A stretch of 64,000 nucleotides of DNA. Source: Paludibacteraceae bacterium (GTDB lineage: Bacteria; Bacteroidota; Bacteroidia; Bacteroidales; Paludibacteraceae). The stretch lies in NCBI GenBank assembly GCA_017456885.1, contig JAFTIM010000004.1:252851-316850 (forward strand), read 5' to 3'. The notes beneath the pieces were generated by a model. That model was not told the DNA's origin and made no database searches. It was given only the letters and a program-made list of their open reading frames with translations. The position numbers and the translations under genes were made by a program. This document shows, in pieces, positions 53,784 to 63,536 of the stretch (the first letter of the stretch is position 1; each line of letters starts with the position of its first letter).

Positions 53784-55529
53784 TTAGATTCCTAACGATT
53801 GGCGTACGGCTTCTATTTTCCGCAACACCGATGCTTCCGCTTCGTCGTAATCGGAACGGCTATTCATTTTAGCCCTTACCTCAATGTAAAATTTTATTTT
53901 CGGCTCGGTACCCGACGGGCGAACAGAAACTTTTGTACCATCTTCGGTAAAGAACTGCAACACGTTTGACGATTCCGGAAAGTCAAGTTCCGTTCTGTCA
54001 CCCGTAAGCAGGTTATTTTGTTGCAAGAAATGGTAATCTTTTATCACAATCACAGGGCTTCCGGCAATCTCTTTAGGAGGATTTACACGGAATTTCTTCA
54101 TCATTTGCTGAATCTCATCTGCACCCTCTTTCCCCTTTTTCACTATCGAAACACCTTTTTCTTTGCTGAAACCAAATTCCACATAAATATCTTGCAACAA
54201 CTCAAACAGCGTTTTTCCATTATCTTTTGCCCACGCCGTCAATTCTGCCATCAATGCACAAGAGGCTACAGCATCTTTATCGCGCACAAAATCGGCAGGC
54301 ATATAGCCATAGCTCTCTTCGCCTCCACCGATAAACTTACGTTTGCCTTCTTGTTCACGAATTACCGAAGCAATCCACTTAAATCCTGTATAACAATCGA
54401 ACATCTCGATATTGAACTTATTGCAAACGTCTTTTATCAATTCCGATGTTACAATTGTCTTTACCATAAAATCGGATTTATCCAAAATGCCCAATTCCTT
54501 TCTACGTCGTAAAATATAGTATGTAAACATCAAATCGGTCTGATTGCCATTGACCAAAATCCATTCGCCCTTATCGTTTTTGATAGCAATACCCATACGG
54601 TCGGCATCGGGGTCTGAAGCCATCACAATATCGGCATCTACCTCTTTGGCTTTCTTGATTGCCATATCAAGCGCTGCCGGTTCTTCGGGATTTGGCGAAA
54701 CGACGGTTGGGAAATCGCCACTTACAACGCATTGCTCATCTACCAAAATCACGTTTTTAAAGCCAATCTCCTGCAAACAACGCGGAATCAATTTTATGCC
54801 CGTTCCGTGAATAGGTGTATAAACAATCTTCAAATCGGCATTGCGTTTGATAGAATCAGGCGACAAAAATATCGTTTTGATTTGCTCCAAATAAACTTTG
54901 TCAATGTCCTCTCCTATAATGTGAATCAACGACTTATTGCCTTCAAACTTAATATCGTCAGGACCTTTTATTTTTGCCACTTCGGCAATTACATTCATAT
55001 CGTGGGGAGCAATCATTTGAGCGCCATCGTTCCAATAAGCCTTATATCCGTTATATTCTTTCGGATTATGACTTGCCGTAAGAATAATTCCGCTTTGACA
55101 CCCCAAATGACGAATCGCAAACGACATTTCAGGTGTAGGACGCAACGACTCAAACAGATATACTTTTATTCCGTTGGCAGAGAAAATATCAGCGGATATT
55201 TCGGCAAACAAACGGCTATTGTTTCGGCAGTCGTGCCCAACAACTACCGAAATTTGTTCCAAATCGGCAAACTCACGTTTCAGATAGTTACTTAAACCTT
55301 GGGTAGCAGCACCCACCGTATAAATGTTCATTCTGTTCGAACCAACACCCATTATTCCTCGGAGTCCTCCGGTTCCAAACTCCAAATCTTTATAAAAACT
55401 CTCAATCAGTTCCGTTTTATCATCAGCCTCAAGCATTCGCTTTATTTCGGCCTTGGTTTCTGCATTATAATTACCATTAAGCCATGTTTGAGCTTTTGCA
55501 ATTACATTTTCTAACAAATCTTTACTCAT
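53784..55529 (-). CDS. Phospho-sugar mutase (phosphoglucomutase / phosphomannomutase)
   Basis: 581-residue alpha-D-phosphohexomutase of the long PGM2/PMM type. Catalytic serine loop ILTASHNPKEYNGYK (about residue 142), metal loop ASDPDADRMGIAI (about 304), sugar loop GGGEESYGY (about 398) and phosphate loop VRPSGTEPKIKFY (about 540). It interconverts hexose 1- and 6-phosphates; glucose versus mannose preference cannot be read. It lies 7 bp downstream of manA on the same strand, so the pair feeds mannose/glucose activated-sugar synthesis. Confidence 0.92.
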   Translation of the reverse strand: MSKDLLENVIAKAQTWLNGNYNAETKAEIKRMLEADDKTELIESFYKDLEFGTGGLRGIMGVGSNRMNIYTVGAATQGLSNYLKREFADLEQISVVVGHDCRNNSRLFAEISADIFSANGIKVYLFESLRPTPEMSFAIRHLGCQSGIILTASHNPKEYNGYKAYWNDGAQMIAPHDMNVIAEVAKIKGPDDIKFEGNKSLIHIIGEDIDKVYLEQIKTIFLSPDSIKRNADLKIVYTPIHGTGIKLIPRCLQEIGFKNVILVDEQCVVSGDFPTVVSPNPEEPAALDMAIKKAKEVDADIVMASDPDADRMGIAIKNDKGEWILVNGNQTDLMFTYYILRRRKELGILDKSDFMVKTIVTSELIKDVCNKFNIEMFDCYTGFKWIASVIREQEGKRKFIGGGEESYGYMPADFVRDKDAVASCALMAELTAWAKDNGKTLFELLQDIYVEFGFSKEKGVSIVKKGKEGADEIQQMMKKFRVNPPKEIAGSPVIVIKDYHFLQQNNLLTGDRTELDFPESSNVLQFFTEDGTKVSVRPSGTEPKIKFYIEVRAKMNSRSDYDEAEASVLRKIEAVRQSLGI

Positions 55530-55536
55530 ATATAAA

Positions 55537-56520
55537 CTACTTTTTATTTCTAATATAAACCTCTAAAACCTTTCCTTTGTTCTGCGATTTCAAAGTAATA
55601 TTTTCTATCATAGCAGGAATCAATATGGTTTCACCCATTTTCAGCGTTTCTACCCCACCATTCCATTGCAACTCCAAATCGCCTTCAACTCCCATCAATA
55701 TTACAAACGAATCCAAGAGCGAATAATTCCGTTCGACAACCCCTTCGACAGGCAATACATTAGTTGTAAAATGCTCGCAATCAACCACATTCGATGGTTC
55801 GTTAGTTTTCAGGCTATACTTTATCTTCGCATTCTCAACATACGAGAAATCAATTGCATCTACGGCCAAATCGGTATGCAACTCACGATGATTTCCATGC
55901 GAATCAACACGATTAAAATCATAAATGCGATAAGTGATATCCGACGTTTCTTGAATTTCGGCTATCAAGCAGCCTTTACCAATGGCGTGTACTCTGCCCG
56001 CCGGCATAAAAAACACATCTCCTTTTTGTACATCATAACTTCTCAAAAGAGACTCTAACGTATTATCTTCTACGCTTTTAAGGTACGTTTCTTTATCCAT
56101 TTCCGAAACAAACCCCGAAATCAAGCTAGCATGTTCATCTGCATCTAAAAGATACCACATCTCGGTTTTCCCCAACGAATTGTGTCGCTGTGCAGCCATC
56201 TCGTCATCGGGGTGAACCTGTATCGAAAGTGCATCGTTGGCATCTATCACTTTTACCAACAACGGGAATTGATTTCCATAACGTTCATACACGGCATCAC
56301 CTACCAAATCGCCCATATAGACTTCCAACAATTCCGACAAATTATTCCCTGCCAACGAGCCGTTTATCACAACCGACTCATTGCCTTCAACTCCCGACAA
56401 ATCCCAACTTTCGCCGGCATTGGGCAAATTACCGAAATCTCGACCGAATATGGTTTTCAGCTTCTGACCACCCCAGATTTTATCTTTCAGAATAGGTTTA
56501 AATTTTAATGGATAAAGCAT
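55537..56520 (-). CDS. manA: Mannose-6-phosphate isomerase, class I
   Basis: Zinc enzyme interconverting mannose-6-phosphate and fructose-6-phosphate. 327 residues, the short Bacillus-like type. It starts MLYPLKFKPILKDKIWGG at 56520; a weaker start 9 codons upstream is ignored. Zinc ligands are in SIQVHPDDEMA (Gln-x-His) and in the glutamate and histidine regions KTEMWYLLDA and PAGRVHAIGKG. A -7 box (TATCTTTG on the minus strand, 56545-56552) lies 25 bp upstream. It is operonic with the phosphomutase. Confidence 0.92.
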   Translation of the reverse strand: MLYPLKFKPILKDKIWGGQKLKTIFGRDFGNLPNAGESWDLSGVEGNESVVINGSLAGNNLSELLEVYMGDLVGDAVYERYGNQFPLLVKVIDANDALSIQVHPDDEMAAQRHNSLGKTEMWYLLDADEHASLISGFVSEMDKETYLKSVEDNTLESLLRSYDVQKGDVFFMPAGRVHAIGKGCLIAEIQETSDITYRIYDFNRVDSHGNHRELHTDLAVDAIDFSYVENAKIKYSLKTNEPSNVVDCEHFTTNVLPVEGVVERNYSLLDSFVILMGVEGDLELQWNGGVETLKMGETILIPAMIENITLKSQNKGKVLEVYIRNKK

Positions 56521-56641
56521 TTTTTCTTCATTATTTTTCAACTGCAAAGATAGGAAATCTTACAATTATAAAAACACAAAAGGACAGAAAATCGTTGCTA
56601 ATAAAATTGCTTTTTTATACCGTGATAAGTAGCGTTTTTCT

Positions 56642-56649
56642 TAACTTTG
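56642..56649 (+). promoter_or_regulatory. -7 element upstream of pepT
   Basis: TAACTTTG on the plus strand, 26 bp before the pepT start, fits the Bacteroidota -7 consensus. No clear TTTG box at the right spacing. Confidence 0.4.
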
Positions 56650-56674
56650 CAACATTAAAAATTATAGTGTAACA

Positions 56675-57892
56675 ATGAATATTGTAGAACGTTTTTTAAA
56701 ATATGTGTCTTTCACTACCACATCCGATGAAAACACAGGTTTAACACCAAGCACTCCGGGGCAGATGATTTTTGCTCAATCGCTACAAAATGAATTAAAA
56801 AGTATCGGACTATCGGACGTTTCCATTGACGGAAACGGATATGTCATGGCCACATTACCAAGCAATTCCGAAAGGAATACACCTACAATCGGGTTTATCG
56901 CCCACATGGATACAAGTCCTGAAATGACAGCAAGACACGTTGTGCCGAACATCATAAAAAATTACGACGGGAGTACACTGATTCTTAATAGCGAAGAAAA
57001 TATACGATTGTCGCCGGAAGATTTCCCCGAATTAAAAAAATACATCGGACAAGACCTTATCGTAACCAACGGAAAAACTTTGTTAGGTGCAGACGACAAG
57101 GCGGGAATTGCCGAAATTGTTACCGCAATGGAATATCTCATCAACCATCCCGAGATGAAACACGGTACAATAAGAATTGCGTTTACTCCCGATGAAGAAA
57201 TCGGACAAGGAGCACAACATTTCAATGTCGAAAAATTCAATGCCGATTGGGCTTATACCATCGATGGTGGAGAAATTGGGGAACTCGAATACGAAAATTT
57301 CAATGCGGCATCTGCAAAAATCACTTTTTTCGGGCGAAATGTTCACCCCGGATACGCAAAGCACAAAATGCTAAACTCCATACGCATCGGGCAACAATTC
57401 GCATCTATGTTGCCGCGACACGAAACTCCCGAACACACCGAAAACTACGAAGGTTTTTATCACTTGATAAGTTTCGAAGGCAATGTCGAAAAAACCACAT
57501 TGCTTTACATTATACGAGATCACGACAGAAGCAAATTCGAAAGTCGTAAAAAAGAAATACAACATTTGGTAAATAAAATTGCGGCCGAATTCGGAGCTGA
57601 TAGTGTCAATCTGGAGATAAAAGACCAATACTACAACATGCGTGAAAAAATAGAGCCTCTGATGCACATTGTCGATTTGGCTTCGGAAGCTATGCGTGAA
57701 GTAGGTATTGAGCCAAAGATAAAACCCATTCGTGGTGGAACTGATGGAGCACAATTGTCGTTTAAAGGGCTGCCTTGTCCAAATATTTTTACAGGAGGAC
57801 ACAATTTCCACGGACGATACGAATATATACCTATTCAATCAATGGAAAAAGCCATGCAGATAATCGTAAAAATTGCAACCCTTGCAAAATGA
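56675..57892 (+). CDS. pepT: Peptidase T (tripeptidase)
   Basis: 405-residue zinc aminotripeptidase of the M20 family. Metal and catalytic residues: [13 protein letters not shown] (His, Asp near residue 80), [12 protein letters not shown] (bridging Asp), [11 protein letters not shown] (catalytic and metal Glu pair) and [14 protein letters not shown]. The C-terminal [11 protein letters not shown] carries the last histidine. Its stop overlaps the ATG of the DUF3109 gene, which overlaps mntP, giving a three-gene operon. Confidence 0.95.
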   Translation: MNIVERFLKYVSFTTTSDENTGLTPSTPGQMIFAQSLQNELKSIGLSDVSIDGNGYVMATLPSNSERNTPTIGFIAHMDTSPEMTARHVVPNIIKNYDGSTLILNSEENIRLSPEDFPELKKYIGQDLIVTNGKTLLGADDKAGIAEIVTAMEYLINHPEMKHGTIRIAFTPDEEIGQGAQHFNVEKFNADWAYTIDGGEIGELEYENFNAASAKITFFGRNVHPGYAKHKMLNSIRIGQQFASMLPRHETPEHTENYEGFYHLISFEGNVEKTTLLYIIRDHDRSKFESRKKEIQHLVNKIAAEFGADSVNLEIKDQYYNMREKIEPLMHIVDLASEAMREVGIEPKIKPIRGGTDGAQLSFKGLPCPNIFTGGHNFHGRYEYIPIQSMEKAMQIIVKIATLAK

Positions 57893-58470
57893 TTCAAATA
57901 GACGACACGATTGTTTCATTAGACCTGATTGAGCAATATTTCTGTTGTGATTTGGCAACATGTAAAGGCATTTGCTGTATCGAAGGCGACTCGGGAGCAC
58001 CACTGACACAATCTGAAGTTGTTGAAATTGAGAAAATACTGCCTCTTATTTGGGACACATTATCCGACAAGTCGAAACAAGTCATTGAAAAACAAGGCAT
58101 TTGCTACACCGACATCGAAGACGATCTTGTAACATCAATTGTTGACGGAAAAGAATGCGTATTTTCATATATGGAAAACGGCATTTGTAAATGTGCCATA
58201 GAGAAAGCCTTTAAAGAGGGAAAAATCAATTTCTACAAGCCAATTTCTTGCCATCTTTATCCGGTAAGACTTACAGAATATAAAAATTTCATCGCCGTAA
58301 ACTATCATAAGTGGAATATTTGCAGTTGTGCCAAATGTTATGGTGAAACCCATAAAATTCCGGCTTACATATTCCTAAAAGATGCACTGACAAGGCGTTT
58401 TGGAGAAAAATGGTACGCAGAATTATGCAAAATTGCGGAAGCTTACAATAAAGAGAAACAAACAAAATGA
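57889..58470 (+). CDS. DUF3109-family cysteine-rich protein
   Basis: 193-residue protein rich in paired cysteines: [19 protein letters not shown] near the start and [32 protein letters not shown] in the second half. The spacing suggests a metal or iron-sulfur site, as proposed for the YkgJ/DUF3109 group. The start is the ATG at 57889, overlapping the pepT stop; the frame is open further upstream but without conserved sequence. The following mntP gene overlaps its end. Function unknown. Confidence 0.8.
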   Translation: MIQIDDTIVSLDLIEQYFCCDLATCKGICCIEGDSGAPLTQSEVVEIEKILPLIWDTLSDKSKQVIEKQGICYTDIEDDLVTSIVDGKECVFSYMENGICKCAIEKAFKEGKINFYKPISCHLYPVRLTEYKNFIAVNYHKWNICSCAKCYGETHKIPAYIFLKDALTRRFGEKWYAELCKIAEAYNKEKQTK

Positions 58471-59030
58471 CCCTCATTGAGATTATACTTTTGGCAATTG
58501 CATTGGCAATGGATTGTTTTACCATTTCGATTGCAGGTGCAATACAACACCCGACTTCAGATTGGAAATTGATTTTACGATCCGCTTTCTTTTTTGGCAT
58601 TTTTCAAGGTATCATGCCGTTAATCAGTTGGAGTTTAGGAGTAGGTTTTAAGGTTTATATCGAAGAATTCGACCATTGGATAGCATTTTTATTATTAGGA
58701 TATCTTGGGGGAAAAATGATATGGGAAAGTCGCAACAACACACCTAAAACATTAACCAAAAACATATTCACTTCTTTGCGCTATCTTTCTTTAATGTCAG
58801 TAACCGTAAGCATTGACGCCTTATCAACGGGTATTATATTTATACCTTATGGCCAGCAAATTTGGTTGGCAACAAGCATTATTGCCATTGTCAGTTTCCT
58901 ATTTTCGTTATTGGGCATCTTTATCGGGATTTTTTATGGGAAACGTTTTCACCTTAATGTAGAACTTATCGGAGGCATCATACTTATCTGTATCGGGACA
59001 AGAGTCTTAATAGAACACTTGTTTTTCTAA
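58467..59030 (+). CDS. mntP: Manganese efflux pump MntP
   Basis: 187-residue inner-membrane protein with six hydrophobic segments. Family motifs: LAIALAMDCFTISIAGAI in segment 1 and SVTVSIDALSTGIIFI in segment 4 (acidic residues in the membrane), with an internal two-fold repeat. It exports Mn(II). In many bacteria it is under a manganese riboswitch; here it lies inside the pepT operon (4-bp overlap) and no such leader is present. Confidence 0.9.
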   Translation: MTLIEIILLAIALAMDCFTISIAGAIQHPTSDWKLILRSAFFFGIFQGIMPLISWSLGVGFKVYIEEFDHWIAFLLLGYLGGKMIWESRNNTPKTLTKNIFTSLRYLSLMSVTVSIDALSTGIIFIPYGQQIWLATSIIAIVSFLFSLLGIFIGIFYGKRFHLNVELIGGIILICIGTRVLIEHLFF

Positions 59031-59043
59031 TTATGCTTCAAAA

Positions 59044-60282
59044 ATGAGAAAGTTTTTTCTGATTTATCTCTTTTTATTCTCGTTTCTTATAACAAATGCA
59101 GTTACAATAGAGGGAGTTGTTCTCAACGGGCAACAGCCACTTCCCTATGCAAGCATCTACATCAGAAATAATCCTGAAAACGGAACCATTAGCAATCTCG
59201 AAGGCAAATTCAGTCTGAATATAGACGAAAAAGCAGATGCTTTGATTGTTTCTTTTATTGGTTTTGAAACGACACTGATTTCTAAAGAAAATTTAACCGC
59301 CAACGACACCTTAATCATAAGGCTCAAAGAGCAACCGATTATGATTGAAGAGCATATCGTATCTTTAAAGGTTTCAAAAAAACAACAACGTACAAATACG
59401 AAAAACATGCTCTTTTTAGTTAAAGAGCAAATGGAAAAGGATTTTCCGTCGATTCCTCGAAAATACCATATAATATCCGACATTATTACATATTCAGAAA
59501 CGAATCAGATTATTACTTTCGACGAGATAATTGGAGCTATTACCGAATTTCCTCCTGCAAAAAAGGACAAAAAAGAACAAATTCAGATTTTGCCAAATAT
59601 ATGGAAACGCTATATAGACAATTCGGTCGAAGAAAAGATAAAAGACTTAAACGACAATGTTTTAAATAAAAAAGAAAAAGCATTTTTAGAAAAAACCGAT
59701 ACTACGACAAACATTCACAAAATACTTTGGGGAAACTCTCCAAAACAGCTATTATACGATCTTGCGAAATCGCCCAACAAGTGGAATATTTCACGAGAAA
59801 ACAATGATATTTCGGTACTAACACATACCAATTCCAAAAATTTTTTCGGGATTATAAAACTCATTCTGACCACAAATTTTATCGTTGATGCCCACACCTA
59901 TTCTGTGCAAAAAGTATCACAAAACGCTGTTATCAATATAAAAATACCCTTTGGCTATAAGCTCTCAAAAGACGAACTTGCAGTACTGAACGTCATAAAT
60001 TTAGGCGGTAAAGACTTTGAAAAATTCAAAGTGAAAAATGCTACTATAAATATGAAACGCAATATGATTTACAGAAAGGAAGGTACAGATTCCGTCCTCG
60101 AAGAGAAGAATTTCATATCAAATACCGACATTGAAGATACTAACGGCAACAAATTCAGAATTAAAAACACCGCTACAATCAAGATATTAAAAGAAGAGAA
60201 AGAAAATGTGAAACCATTCTCTGCAAGCGAATTAAGCAAGAAAGCAAGCCGACAATTTATTTCACTTGACGAAACAAAATAA
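59044..60282 (+). CDS. Exported protein with a carboxypeptidase-regulatory-like domain
   Basis: 412-residue protein with a signal peptide (residues 1-19: FFLIYLFLFSFLITNAV) and a CarboxypepD_reg-like beta-sandwich (about 20-105: TIEGVVLNGQQPLPYASIYI, GTISNLEGKFSLNI, ALIVSFIGFETTLI). The rest is basic and helical/beta with no motif I recognise; a lysine-rich C-terminus follows. There is no TonB-dependent barrel behind the domain, so it is not a SusC-like receptor. Function unknown; periplasmic or outer-membrane associated. Convergent with the ABC-F gene (3 bp apart). Confidence 0.7.
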   Translation: MRKFFLIYLFLFSFLITNAVTIEGVVLNGQQPLPYASIYIRNNPENGTISNLEGKFSLNIDEKADALIVSFIGFETTLISKENLTANDTLIIRLKEQPIMIEEHIVSLKVSKKQQRTNTKNMLFLVKEQMEKDFPSIPRKYHIISDIITYSETNQIITFDEIIGAITEFPPAKKDKKEQIQILPNIWKRYIDNSVEEKIKDLNDNVLNKKEKAFLEKTDTTTNIHKILWGNSPKQLLYDLAKSPNKWNISRENNDISVLTHTNSKNFFGIIKLILTTNFIVDAHTYSVQKVSQNAVINIKIPFGYKLSKDELAVLNVINLGGKDFEKFKVKNATINMKRNMIYRKEGTDSVLEEKNFISNTDIEDTNGNKFRIKNTATIKILKEEKENVKPFSASELSKKASRQFISLDETK

Positions 60283-60284
60283 AT

Positions 60285-62168
60285 CTACGCCAATTCGCTT
60301 AATTCCAACCAACGAGTAGTTTTTTCGTCTATCAATTGAGTTATTTCTCCAAACCTTATTGATTTTATTGTTAAATCATCGTTTGACAATGCTCCCGAAG
60401 CAAGTTCTTTTTCTATCAAAGATTTCTCTTGTTCCAAGTTCTCAATCTCTTTTTCCAAGGCTTCAAATTCTTGTTTTTCTTTAAAACTCAACTTCTTTTT
60501 CGCATTTGGAAGAGAACTTACTATCCTTTCCTTTTTTACCGGAGTTTCCGATACTTCTACATTCTGTGCTTCTTTCCACAAACAATAATCGGAGTAATTC
60601 CCGGGGAAATCTTTTATTCTCCCATTCCCTTCAAACACCAGCAAATGATCCACAATCTTATTCATAAAAAAGCGGTCATGGCTTACCACTATCAAGCAGC
60701 CGTTAAATTGTCGGAGATACTCTTCCAATATGTTTAATGTCGAAATATCCAAATCGTTAGTTGGTTCGTCCAACACTAAAAAATTAGGCTTCTGCATTAA
60801 AATCGTACACAAATAAAGCCTTCTCAATTCTCCGCCACTTAACTTATAGACATAACTTTGTTGTTGTTCGGGAGCAAATAAGAAATAGGTTAAAAATTGA
60901 GATGCAGTAACCTTTTTTCCATTACCTATTTCCACAATTTCAGCTACGTCACGTGCTATATCAATCACCTTTTTCCCCTCATCAAAATTCAAGCCGTTTT
61001 GACTATAATAACCGAAACGTACTGACTCTCCAATATCAAAACGCCCACTATCTACGGGTATCTCTCCGAGCAACATTCTCAAAAAGGTAGATTTACCGGT
61101 ACCATTATTACCAATAATTCCCATCTTTTCGTAACGAGAAAAATTATAATAAAAGTTATCCAATATCTTTAAATCCCCAAAACTTTTACTAACATACTGA
61201 ACCTCAAATATTTTTGAACCTATATATACCGATTGTGCATCTAACTTTAAGTTTTTGTTTTCCCTATGGATTTTTACATTTTGTTCTATCCTATTAAAAG
61301 CATCTATTCTTGATTGCGACTTTGTAGCTCGTGCCTGCGGCTGACGCCTCATCCACTCTAACTCCTTTTTGTATAGGGATTTAATTCGTTTTTGTTCCGC
61401 ATTAAAATTAGCGTTTTGTGCTTCCTTTTTATCTAAATAATAAGTGTAATTTCCATGATAAGAATACAATGTTTTATTATCTATTTCTATTATATCACTA
61501 CAAACTCTATCAAGAAAATAACGATCGTGAGTAACCAAAAGTAATGTCATTTTCGATTTTTTCAGGAAATCCTCAAGCCACTCCACCATTACCAAATCCA
61601 AGTGATTGGTTGGCTCATCTAATATCAACAAATCAGGCTCCATTATCAATGCTTTCGCCAATGCCAAACGTTTTTGTTGCCCTCCCGAAAGTTGGGACAG
61701 CGGTTTGTCTAAATCCAGAATACCCAATTTACCCAAAATCTGTTTTATGCGGCTCTCATAATTCCAAGCATTCAGCGCATCCATCTCACCCAAGATTTGC
61801 TCAAACTCGGCGGCACATTGCAAAAATCTGTCATGTTTATTTTTTTGCAATTGAACTAAATACTCATATCGAGAAATTGCCTTTACAACTCGGCTATCAG
61901 AATTGAAGCAAGCATCAAGCACCGTATTGCCGTCCAATTTTGGGACTTGCTCCAAGAATGCAATCTGTATATCATTTTTAAAAATGACATTTCCGGAGTC
62001 GGCGGTATCTTTTCCCGAAAGAATATTCAACAAAGAGGTTTTTCCTTTTCCATTCCGTGCCAACAAAGCCATTCGTTGCCCCTCATGCAATCCAAACGAT
62101 ATATTTTCAAACAAAATCTTATCACCAAAAGATTTTGTCAGATTCGAAACTTGTAAATAACAACCCAT
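60285..62168 (-). CDS. ABC-F family ATPase (Uup-like)
   Basis: 627-residue soluble protein with two ABC ATPase domains and no membrane domain. First half: Walker A ALLARNGKGKTSLL (the usual GxxGxGK form), signature LSGGQQKRLALAKAL, Walker B LLILDEPTNHLDL. Second half: GIIGNNGTGKSTFLRM, LSGGELRRLYLC, FLVLDEPTNDLDI. The inter-domain linker and a C-terminal coiled coil (residues about 560-627, KKLSFKEKQEFEALEKEIE) place it with Uup-type translation or DNA-associated factors rather than antibiotic-resistance ABC-F. The start is the ATG at 62168 (MGCYLQVSNLTKSFG). Confidence 0.9.
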   Translation of the reverse strand: MGCYLQVSNLTKSFGDKILFENISFGLHEGQRMALLARNGKGKTSLLNILSGKDTADSGNVIFKNDIQIAFLEQVPKLDGNTVLDACFNSDSRVVKAISRYEYLVQLQKNKHDRFLQCAAEFEQILGEMDALNAWNYESRIKQILGKLGILDLDKPLSQLSGGQQKRLALAKALIMEPDLLILDEPTNHLDLVMVEWLEDFLKKSKMTLLLVTHDRYFLDRVCSDIIEIDNKTLYSYHGNYTYYLDKKEAQNANFNAEQKRIKSLYKKELEWMRRQPQARATKSQSRIDAFNRIEQNVKIHRENKNLKLDAQSVYIGSKIFEVQYVSKSFGDLKILDNFYYNFSRYEKMGIIGNNGTGKSTFLRMLLGEIPVDSGRFDIGESVRFGYYSQNGLNFDEGKKVIDIARDVAEIVEIGNGKKVTASQFLTYFLFAPEQQQSYVYKLSGGELRRLYLCTILMQKPNFLVLDEPTNDLDISTLNILEEYLRQFNGCLIVVSHDRFFMNKIVDHLLVFEGNGRIKDFPGNYSDYCLWKEAQNVEVSETPVKKERIVSSLPNAKKKLSFKEKQEFEALEKEIENLEQEKSLIEKELASGALSNDDLTIKSIRFGEITQLIDEKTTRWLELSELA

Positions 62169-62174
62169 AACACT

Positions 62175-62205
62175 AAAAAAGGTTGAACCCACAAGGCTCA
62201 ACCTT
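62175..62205 (-). terminator. Terminator of the SUMF1-type lipoprotein gene
   Basis: On the minus strand AAGGTTGA and TCAACCTT form an 8-bp stem with additional inner pairs and a T6 tail, 24 bp after the lipoprotein stop and just before the ABC-F start. Confidence 0.8.
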
Positions 62206-62229
62206 ATATTTATACAATTCTATTAAAAA

Positions 62230-62898
62230 TTATTTCACACTCCGAGCCAAACGGAATCCGCAACGAATACCCCTAACACCACCATAATTTAGTATGCTAT
62301 CTTGTGCAGTTATTTCACAATTCGAAGGCACACTCTTGCAGGTTCCTCCCTTTATATAAACATATTCAGAATTTATAGCTATATCAGATGTCATTTCAGA
62401 CACATTACCACTCATATCGTAAAGTCCCAACGCATTAGGTTTTTTTGTTCCTACCGGATGAGTTTGTGCTTCATTATGAACATCTTGGCTATTATTTTTA
62501 TACCAAGCATACGCATCTAAACTATCTGTTGTACCTGCATATTTATAAAATTGACGATTTGCAGCATAAGCAGCCGTTTCCCATTCTTGACGGGTTGGCA
62601 AACGATATCCTGCATTCGTTTTTTCATTCAATTTTGCTATAAATTCCAATACTTCATCGTAAGAAACATTCTCAACAGGATAATCATCTCCACTTAAATT
62701 ACCTGCAGGTTTTGTTCCCATCACTGCACGCCACTCTTTTTGAGTAACCTCGTATTTCCCGATAAAAAAAGCTTCACCCTTTTCCGGAGCAACTTTAACC
62801 ATTTGAATCTCCACCTTTGCTATAACCGGCTGATAATCACAAGAAGCAGCCAAAAAGGCAACAAAAACAACTGTTAAAATAAAACTAACCTTTCTCAT
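62230..62898 (-). CDS. SUMF1/FGE-domain lipoprotein
   Basis: 222-residue predicted lipoprotein (FLAASCDYQ lipobox). The mature part is a compact formylglycine-generating-enzyme-like (SUMF1) fold: FFIGKYEVTQKEWRAVMG, YPVENVSYDEVLEFI, GYRLPTRQEWETAAYA, HPVGTKKPNALGLYDMSGNV, YIKGGTCKS, and final GIRCGFRLA. The active cysteine pair of true sulfatase-activating enzymes is not evident, and GldJ/GldK-type gliding proteins are much longer. Probably a structural or binding version. It has its own promoter region and terminator. Confidence 0.82.
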   Translation of the reverse strand: MRKVSFILTVVFVAFLAASCDYQPVIAKVEIQMVKVAPEKGEAFFIGKYEVTQKEWRAVMGTKPAGNLSGDDYPVENVSYDEVLEFIAKLNEKTNAGYRLPTRQEWETAAYAANRQFYKYAGTTDSLDAYAWYKNNSQDVHNEAQTHPVGTKKPNALGLYDMSGNVSEMTSDIAINSEYVYIKGGTCKSVPSNCEITAQDSILNYGGVRGIRCGFRLARSVK

Positions 62899-62926
62899 CT
62901 TTATTCTTTATTTATTTGATTATTCG

Positions 62927-62959
62927 TACTTTTGCTTAAACAATAACTTTGCAAAGATA
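62927..62959. promoter_or_regulatory. Abutting divergent -7 boxes
   Basis: TAACTTTG (62944-62951, plus strand) is followed without a gap by CAAAGATA (62952-62959), the reverse complement of TATCTTTG on the minus strand. A further plus-strand TACTTTTG lies at 62927-62934. The minus box is 53 bp before the SUMF1 lipoprotein start and the plus boxes 58-75 bp before the GNAT start. TTTG boxes exist but at off-consensus spacing. Confidence 0.4.
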
Positions 62960-63009
62960 GTTATCTTTTTTAAATACAAATTACTTTTTTATTTTTTTTA
63001 TCAAAAACG

Positions 63010-63534
63010 ATGAACATTCTTGAAAACGAACATATTAAACTGAGAGCACCCGAACCAGAAGACCTTGATTTTCTTTATAAATGGGAAAATGACTCTAACA
63101 TTTGGGACGTTGCCGACACAAACGAACCACTATCAAAATACCTCATAAAAAGATATATTGCCTACTCCGACAAAACGATTTACGAAAAAAAACAACAACG
63201 TTTGATAATTGAACTACAAAACCAAAAACTCGTTGTCGGGTGTATTGACTTGTACGATTTTGAAGCTATTCACAAAAGAGCCGGCATCGGAATTGTCATC
63301 GACGAAAAATATAGGAAACACGGTTTTGCATTCGAAGCCGTTTCTGTGTTAAAAAACTATGCAAAAAAATACCTACACTTGCATCAATTGTATTGCTACA
63401 TTTCAACAGACAACGAAGCAAGTATCAATCTTTTCAAGAAAGCAGATTTTAAAACATCAGGAGAATTAAAAGAATGGATAAAAACATCCGACAATCAATA
63501 CACGGACGTTGTAATTCTTACCCATCTGCTCTAA
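63010..63534 (+). CDS. GNAT-family N-acetyltransferase (RimJ/RimL-like)
   Basis: 174-residue acetyltransferase. It starts ENEHIKLRAPEPEDLDFLYKW, typical of the RimJ/RimL branch; the acetyl-CoA region is IGIVIDEKYRKHGFAFEA (residues about 96-113) and the C-terminal fold is YCYISTDNEASINLFKKADF. The substrate could be a protein N-terminus, an amino sugar or an antibiotic; the sequence does not decide. It is convergent with the pseudouridine synthase (2 bp apart). Confidence 0.85.
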   Translation: MNILENEHIKLRAPEPEDLDFLYKWENDSNIWDVADTNEPLSKYLIKRYIAYSDKTIYEKKQQRLIIELQNQKLVVGCIDLYDFEAIHKRAGIGIVIDEKYRKHGFAFEAVSVLKNYAKKYLHLHQLYCYISTDNEASINLFKKADFKTSGELKEWIKTSDNQYTDVVILTHLL

Positions 63535-63536
63535 AA

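Noticed and set aside
58400-58466. Manganese riboswitch for mntP
   Set aside because: mntP overlaps the preceding gene by 4 bp, so no leader exists.
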